Position numbers and translations under genes: made by a program. Under the pieces are notes generated by a model. It had not been told where the DNA came from and did not search any database. It saw only the letters and a program-made list of their open reading frames with translations. 10,388 nucleotides of DNA from Candidatus Hydrogenedentota bacterium. GTDB lineage: Bacteria > Hydrogenedentota > Hydrogenedentia > Hydrogenedentales > SCBR16-9. How positions within the stretch are numbered: position 1 is the first letter of the stretch; each line of letters begins with the position of its first letter. Shown piece after piece: positions 6,462 through 10,388 of the stretch. Where the stretch lies: positions 1-10,388 of the forward strand of contig SKJD01000151.1 of the NCBI GenBank assembly GCA_007116095.1, written 5' to 3'.

Positions 6462-7682
6462 ATGTCTGAAGCTGTAAAAAAAATTGTATTGGCCTATTCC
6501 GGTGGCCTGGACACCTCCATTATCCTGAAATGGCTCCAGGAAACCTACAAGGCCGATGTGGTGGCGTATATCGCCGATGTGGGCCAGGGCGAAGAAACCG
6601 AACCGGCCCGCCAGAAGGCCATTGACACGGGCGCCTGCGAAGTGATCGTGAAGGATCTCAAGCGGGAATTCGTGCGGGACTTTGTCTTCCCGGCGATGCG
6701 GGCCAACGCCATTTACGAGGGCGTCTACCTGCTGGGCACCAGCGTGGCGCGTCCCCTGATTTCTAAGGGGCAAATTGATGTGCTGCGTGAAACGGGCGGC
6801 GATTCGGTCTCCCACGGCGCTACGGGCAAGGGAAACGACCAGGTGCGTTTCGAGCTTGCCTGCCTGGCGCTGGAGCCGGGCGTGAAGATCATCGCCCCCT
6901 GGCGCGATCCGAAGTGGACGCTGAATACCCGCGAGAAGATGATGGATTTCGCCGAGAAGCACAACATCCCTATCCCGGTCTCGAAGTCCAAACCCTATTC
7001 CATGGACCGTAACCTGCTGCACATCTCTTATGAAGGCGGCATCCTGGAGGACCCCTGGAACGAGCCGCCGGAAGACATGTTCCTGCTCTCGGTCGACCCG
7101 ATGAAAGCCCCGGATACGCCGACCTATATCGAAATCGACTTTGAACAGGGCACACCGGTCGCCGTGGATGGCAAGCGCATGGAGCCGGAGGTATTGCTGG
7201 GGCATCTGAATGAAGTCGCCGGCGCCAACGGCGTCGGGCGGGTGGACCTCGTGGAAAATCGCTTCGTAGGCATGAAGTCCCGCGGTGTCTATGAGACCCC
7301 GGGCGGCACGCTGCTCTACCAAGCCCACCGTGCGGTCGAGTCCATCACCATGGACCGTGAAGTCATGCACCAACGTGACCAATTGTCGCCCAAGATTGCC
7401 CAGCTTATTTACAACGGCTTCTGGTTTGCCCCCGAACTGGAGGCGCTCATGGCCTTCGTGGACAAGAGCCAGGAGAACGTCACCGGTACTGCACGCCTGA
7501 AGCTTTACAAGGGCAACTGCATCGTCGTGGGTCGCAAGGCGGACAAGACCCTCTACGATCCGCAGATCAGCACCTTCGACGAAGACGAAGGGGCCTACGA
7601 CCAGACCGATGCCACGGGCTTTATCCGGCTCAATGCCCTGCGGCTGCGGGTCCGCAACAAAGCAGGCTTCTTCCAGGGCTAA
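6462..7682 (+). CDS. argG: Argininosuccinate synthase
   Basis: It condenses citrulline and aspartate with ATP to argininosuccinate, releasing AMP and pyrophosphate. The 406 residues match the family's common length of about 400 (the shorter, class-I-like form, not the 445-residue E. coli type). The N-type ATP-pyrophosphatase loop is AYSGGLDTS (11-19). [14 protein letters not shown] (85-98) and [15 protein letters not shown] (117-131) are the family's citrulline/aspartate-binding signatures. The C-terminus [25 protein letters not shown] is the usual tetramerisation end. AAGGAG (6447-6452) stands nine bases before the ATG, and the gap to argF is 63 bases with no terminator, so it is read with argD and argF. 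The expected next gene, argH, is absent; a terminator follows instead. Confidence 0.98.
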   Translation: MSEAVKKIVLAYSGGLDTSIILKWLQETYKADVVAYIADVGQGEETEPARQKAIDTGACEVIVKDLKREFVRDFVFPAMRANAIYEGVYLLGTSVARPLISKGQIDVLRETGGDSVSHGATGKGNDQVRFELACLALEPGVKIIAPWRDPKWTLNTREKMMDFAEKHNIPIPVSKSKPYSMDRNLLHISYEGGILEDPWNEPPEDMFLLSVDPMKAPDTPTYIEIDFEQGTPVAVDGKRMEPEVLLGHLNEVAGANGVGRVDLVENRFVGMKSRGVYETPGGTLLYQAHRAVESITMDREVMHQRDQLSPKIAQLIYNGFWFAPELEALMAFVDKSQENVTGTARLKLYKGNCIVVGRKADKTLYDPQISTFDEDEGAYDQTDATGFIRLNALRLRVRNKAGFFQG

Positions 7683-7720
7683 ATGCTGCATCCGTAAAAG
7701 TCTGATCAGTTCATAAATTA

Positions 7721-7780
7721 CGCCTCCATACACCCTCAATTTCGAAAACAACCGAAAGAGCAGTATGGAGGTGTTTTGTG
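7721..7780 (+). terminator. Long hairpin terminator after argG
   Basis: CGCCTCCATAC (7721-7731) pairs with GTATGGAGGTG (7763-7773) over 11 base pairs with one G-U. Inside, CTC/GAG (7735-7737 with 7758-7760) and TTTCG/CGAAA (7740-7744 with 7753-7757) continue the stem past a two-base bulge to the loop AAAACAAC. TTTTGTGTT follows. It lies 38 bases after the argG stop and should end the arginine transcript. It is larger than an ordinary terminator. Confidence 0.75.
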
Positions 7781-7872
7781 TTGTATAGCTGTTCAGGCAC
7801 GCAATTACCGCTCTTTTTTGACACAAATTTGCTACGCATACTGCGAATTACTCACTTATCGCGGTTTTGACC

Positions 7873-7901
7873 TTGACAATACCGACAGCGTTCGGTATGT
7901 T
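7873..7901 (+). promoter_or_regulatory. sigma70 promoter of the ATP-grasp gene
   Basis: A perfect -35 TTGACA (7873-7878) is followed after exactly 17 bases by TATGTT (7896-7901, 4 of 6 matches to the -10). The start would be near 7908. It is the strongest promoter match in the window and stands downstream of the argG terminator, so the ATP-grasp gene is transcribed on its own. Confidence 0.7.
7879..7898. promoter_or_regulatory. Operator-like dyad filling the -35/-10 spacer
   Basis: ATACCGA (7879-7885) and TCGGTAT (7892-7898) are perfect 7-bp inverted copies around CAGCGT. The dyad starts on the base after the -35 box and its right arm runs into the -10. A dimeric regulator bound here would cover the whole core promoter. 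No regulator gene lies next to it in the window. Confidence 0.55.
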
Positions 7902-8058
7902 TTTAAGTAATACGAATGAGAAAAAAGCCAACATGGATGGCGTTTTTCTGGGCAATATTTCGTCAAATGGATCAAAATGGATACCGCGTGTGACATACGC
8001 TGGACGTCCGGATGCCCAGACAGGAGCAACGCCACAACGAAGGAAGAGAGCTAACAAC

Positions 8059-9300
8059 GTGACGACACAAGCAGAGAAAACCAAAACCGACGACAAGAGC
8101 TATGTCGCGATTCTGGGGTGGAGCCTAAAAGCCATTGAAGGCATTGACCGTTTCAACCGCAAATATGTGGTGGTGGCGCCTTCCTGGGCCGAAGAATATG
8201 CCACTGAAAATGAAATTCCATTTGTCCCATGGGATTTTGAGCGCTTAAATGAGCGTTCCTATGAAATTGCAAAGACCCTGGAGGAAATGGGCGTCGATGT
8301 GGCCATTCCCCTCTTTGAAGAGACCGTGGAATGGGCCGGGGCCATCAATGCCGTCCTGCAGAAGAATCCCCGCCTGCTGAACCAGGGAATGCTGTTTCGT
8401 GATAAATCTCTGATGAAACGCCGCGCCCAGCTTGCTGGTATTCGCGTGGGGATTTTTGAAGAAGCGCATGATCGAGACGACGTGGTGCGCTTTCTCATGC
8501 GGGTAAACCAGGCCCTGCTCAAGCTCCATGGCGACCCGAATGATCCCATTCACTTCAAAGCCTTTGACAAGGCGGGCTGCCTGGGACACCGGGTAATCCA
8601 GTCCGTGGAAGACGTGGACAACATCAGCGACGAGGAATTTCCGGCCTTGCTGGAAAGCCACCTGGACGGCCTGGAATTTGCCTGTGAGGTGTTTATCCAC
8701 AACCGGAAAATCCGTTTCCTCAACATCTCAGAGTACGTCCACTTGGGCTATTCCGTATTTATCCCGGCCTCCCCGCGTCTGGAACAGTGGCGCGAGCGGA
8801 TTCGCCATGAGATCGAGAAACTCATAGAAGCCTTTGACATTGATTACGGCCTGATTCACCCGGAATATTTCATTACCAAGGACGGTGAATTCTATTTCGG
8901 CGAGGTGGCCTACCGGGTGCCGGGCGGAAATGCCTTTGAGCTGATCGAGCGCGCCTACGGCTTCAATGCCTATCAGGCGCAGGTCCTGGTGAGCGATGCA
9001 AAGGCTACCGAGGAAGAAATCGAGGCGTTCTTCCCGAAGGAAGTGGTGGACGCGGAAGGTCATGCCGGCTGCTTCCTGGTCTATCCGCGACGCCGGGTCA
9101 TTTCCCGAATCGAAGTACCGCCTGAGACCGAAGACGATCCCTATTATGAATACCATGATCTGCAGAATCCGATAGAAGAAAAAGTCGCCAAGCGGGTGGC
9201 TTTTGGTAACCATTATGGTTCGGTGTATTTCTTCGGTGAAGACCCGGAACGCATGCGTGAGTTGCTCCTGGCCCAGGAGAAAGAGGACTTCTACGTATAG
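8059..9300 (+). CDS. ATP-grasp ligase of unknown substrate (carbamoyl-phosphate-synthase/PurK-like fold)
   Basis: A 413-residue protein of the ATP-grasp superfamily, enzymes that activate a carboxylate as acyl phosphate and join it to an amine or other nucleophile. An N-terminal pre-ATP-grasp Rossmann-like part reads YVAILGWSLKAIEGID (15-30) and VDVAIPLFEETVEWAGAI (79-96). FRDKSLMKRRAQLAGI (113-128) is the usual lid entry. HFKAFDKAGCLGHRVI (165-180) gives the nucleotide-binding lysine and glycine loop; GLEFACEVFIHNRKIRFLNISE (204-225) is the substrate-lid strand pair. IHPEYFITKDGEFYFGEVAYRVPGGN (266-291) holds the metal-binding acids E269 and E282, R286 and the GGN turn. A C-terminal domain of about 90 residues follows (to FYFV-like end EDFYV). 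GTG at 8059 was chosen because a purine-rich AAGGAAGAGAG (8040-8050) precedes it and homology-like sequence starts just after. It has its own promoter. Substrate and pathway cannot be read; peptide-like amide bond formation is the family default. Confidence 0.85.
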   Translation: MTTQAEKTKTDDKSYVAILGWSLKAIEGIDRFNRKYVVVAPSWAEEYATENEIPFVPWDFERLNERSYEIAKTLEEMGVDVAIPLFEETVEWAGAINAVLQKNPRLLNQGMLFRDKSLMKRRAQLAGIRVGIFEEAHDRDDVVRFLMRVNQALLKLHGDPNDPIHFKAFDKAGCLGHRVIQSVEDVDNISDEEFPALLESHLDGLEFACEVFIHNRKIRFLNISEYVHLGYSVFIPASPRLEQWRERIRHEIEKLIEAFDIDYGLIHPEYFITKDGEFYFGEVAYRVPGGNAFELIERAYGFNAYQAQVLVSDAKATEEEIEAFFPKEVVDAEGHAGCFLVYPRRRVISRIEVPPETEDDPYYEYHDLQNPIEEKVAKRVAFGNHYGSVYFFGEDPERMRELLLAQEKEDFYV

Positions 9301-9353
9301 CGTTACATATCAAAATGCATGACAGGTATATACATCCGTTTCCCGATGCCCGT

Positions 9354-9464
9354 TCATGCGCAATCTTCTCGAAAATAAACCTGCATAACCTCATCACCCT
9401 GGGGGATGGCCTGATACCACCCTCCCGGGTTGGTGTTTCTTGCCAGACAGGTTGCGAACTGCAT
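9354..9464 (-). CDS. Possible 36-residue small protein (antisense side of the spacer)
   Basis: On the minus strand an ATG (9462-9464) opens a 36-codon frame ending in TGA (9354-9356). The product has a non-random look: a Cys at 6, the central NPGGWYQAIPQGDEVM, then QVYFRED and a final Cys-Ala. It has mixed polar, aromatic and charged residues and no low complexity, unlike the shadow frames around it. AAGG lies only three bases before the ATG, which is too close for a good ribosome site; CAGG further upstream is an alternative. CATAAT (9492-9497, minus strand) could be a -10 but has no clear -35. No family is recognised. It is a candidate only; a longer frame to 9560 adds residues with no protein-like pattern. 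It would converge on the ATP-grasp gene and diverge from the next gene. Confidence 0.35.
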   Translation of the reverse strand: MQFATCLARNTNPGGWYQAIPQGDEVMQVYFREDCA

Positions 9465-9523
9465 CGGCCTTGAACCTGCGTATTGGTTCCGATTATGGTG
9501 TAGGCAGGAACGACAGTACCCAA

Positions 9524-9558
9524 GTAGCCTGGCGCATTTGGCCATACGCGCCGGGTAC
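9524..9558. repeat. Strong hairpin just upstream of the last gene's Shine-Dalgarno
   Basis: CCTGGCGC (9528-9535) pairs with GCGCCGGG (9548-9555), one pair being U-G. After a one-base bulge GTA (9524-9526) pairs with TAC (9556-9558). The 12-base loop contains the palindrome TGGCCA. The stem ends two bases before the AGAGG of the next gene, and no T-tract follows on either strand. It may stabilise the message, mark a processing site, or be a protein-binding dyad. Confidence 0.5.
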
Positions 9559-9573
9559 AAAGAGGAAGTTCTT

Positions 9574-10388
9574 ATGACCGAGGAAAATCAGGACCAGCAT
9601 ATACGCCTGAAGCAACTTACCAAAAAACTGGAAGAAGCACGGGAACGCTTAGCCGCGACCCGCACCTTTGCAAAGACCACGCAAACCAGCCGAGTGCTGG
9701 ACCTGGTGCGGCGCATCATGATGCTCCCCGGTGGTATTGAGGTCGTCTATGCGCAGGTCGAAACGCTGGAAGAAGCCGGCATTTTCTCGGGCAGCGACTG
9801 GGCCTACCCGCAGCACCTGAAGGCGACGCTGGCGGCCAATACGGTCACCATTGGCACGACCCAGACCATTATCCTCGAATGCCTGAGCGAGCTGCGCATG
9901 GCGGCCGTGGCCAATGGACGCTTCATACATCCCATGATCTCGGCGGAGGATTGCAAGATATTTCTGACCCAGGTCCTGGCGCTGAACATGCGCGTGCTCT
10001 TCGGGCAGTTCACCGAGGCGAAACGCATTCACCTGGGACACCTGGCGCCGATGGTCCAGCAACACGCGCAATTCATCGCTGACCAGGTCGGCATCGGCGG
10101 TATCGTCGAGGAATTGATCCGCGAAATCTGGCGCATTCTCGCCCAGCGCCCCATCCAGGTCGACCACGTCAAGCAGATGATCACCAACGTCGCGGTATAT
10201 ATCTCCCGTGAGGATAATGATGTGGCCGTGGGGCAATGCAGCGGGGCCGAGCGGCTCATCAGCGCCCTCTATGGTCCGACGCGCGGTTGTCAGGAAGACC
10301 CCGGCCTGGGGGTCTACGAAGATCGTCTCGGCAGCATGGACATGCAGACGCTGCGTATGGAAGCCATGGGCTTCGGGCGCGCCATGCA
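9574..10388 (+). CDS. Unrecognised protein, N-terminal 271 codons (cut by window edge)
   Basis: The frame is open from ATG to the window end, with AGAGG (9561-9565) eight bases before the start. I do not recognise the family. The N-terminus (about residues 5-35) is charged and helical, rich in K/E/R/L with a heptad-like look (HIRLKQLTKKLEEARERLAA), suggesting a short coiled coil. The rest is mostly predicted-helical and soluble, without a signal peptide or membrane segment. Conserved-looking pieces include RRIMMLPGGIEVVYAQVETLE, FSGSDWAYPQHLKATLAA, FIHPMISAEDCKIFLTQVLALN, LFGQFTEAKR, IADQVGIGGIVEELIREIWRIL and LYGPTRGCQEDPGLGVYEDRL. No nucleotide-binding loop or catalytic motif is evident in this part. 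Third-codon usage resembles the arginine genes, so the frame is surely coding. It follows the ATP-grasp gene by 273 bases in the same direction; a functional link is possible but unproven. Confidence 0.85.
   Translation, partial: MTEENQDQHIRLKQLTKKLEEARERLAATRTFAKTTQTSRVLDLVRRIMMLPGGIEVVYAQVETLEEAGIFSGSDWAYPQHLKATLAANTVTIGTTQTIILECLSELRMAAVANGRFIHPMISAEDCKIFLTQVLALNMRVLFGQFTEAKRIHLGHLAPMVQQHAQFIADQVGIGGIVEELIREIWRILAQRPIQVDHVKQMITNVAVYISREDNDVAVGQCSGAERLISALYGPTRGCQEDPGLGVYEDRLGSMDMQTLRMEAMGFGRAM

Larger units (their letters stand above)
7683..8058. other. Intergenic region between argG and the ATP-grasp gene
   Basis: These 376 AT-richer bases hold the argG terminator, then a promoter with an operator-like dyad (7873-7901) and a leader of about 150 bases before the chosen GTG start. 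The last 192 bases lack stops in the frame of the ATP-grasp gene, so a longer protein from TTG 7867 or ATG 7933 is formally possible. Those extra residues are basic and polar, look like no domain, and would begin on top of the promoter or without a good ribosome site. A second TTGACA (7818-7823) has no matching -10. Confidence 0.7.

Noticed and set aside
6213..7826. 537-codon open frame antisense to argG and the end of argF
   Set aside because: It lies wholly opposite two certain genes in the frame that GC-rich codon bias keeps open. Its product has no recognisable motif and is the complement pattern of argG.
1..10388. CRISPR arrays, tRNA or rRNA genes, insertion sequences, attachment sites
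   Set aside because: No regularly spaced repeats, cloverleaf-like or rRNA-like stretches, transposase frames or flanking repeats were seen on either strand.

Overview
The window is bacterial chromosome with GC-rich coding sequence, AT-richer spacers, good Shine-Dalgarno sites and sigma70-like promoters. The taxon cannot be fixed from the sequence alone. The UvrA N-terminus (C-Y-Q-C after the first conserved block), the S-L-R-T-R form of the ornithine carbamoyltransferase motif and an argD-argF-argG order resemble Deltaproteobacteria, Planctomycetes or Hydrogenedentota-type lineages more than enteric Gammaproteobacteria. This placement is an impression, not a measurement.

Left part, minus strand (1-3158). 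Reading leftwards, there is a seven-helix membrane protein resembling the DUF4203/TMEM198 type, a single-span TPR protein, and a TylF-type SAM-dependent O-methyltransferase. They lie close together in one direction and probably form a transcription unit, closed by a hairpin-plus-T-tract terminator four bases after the methyltransferase stop. The -35 box of the next gene, uvrA, overlaps that T-tract. Only the first 240 codons of uvrA are in the window.

Middle part, plus strand (3159-7780). A 364-base divergent spacer rich in dyads precedes an FmdB-family zinc-ribbon protein with a long low-complexity tail. A second spacer of 297 bases holds a GC hairpin and a perfect 10-bp inverted repeat. It precedes the arginine genes argD (acetylornithine aminotransferase), argF (ornithine carbamoyltransferase, overlapping argD by 10 bases) and argG (argininosuccinate synthase), which end at a long hairpin terminator. 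Together they cover the aminotransferase step to N-acetylornithine and the ornithine-to-argininosuccinate steps. argH is not next to them.

Right part (7781-10388). A good sigma70 promoter with a perfect 7-bp dyad filling the -35/-10 spacer leads into a gene for an ATP-grasp ligase of unknown substrate. A 273-base spacer follows. It holds a protein-like 36-codon reading frame on the minus strand and a strong hairpin just ahead of the Shine-Dalgarno of the last gene. That gene is incomplete at the window edge and belongs to no family I recognise. The ATP-grasp enzyme and the unknown gene are the least explained part of the window and the best candidates for an undescribed function.
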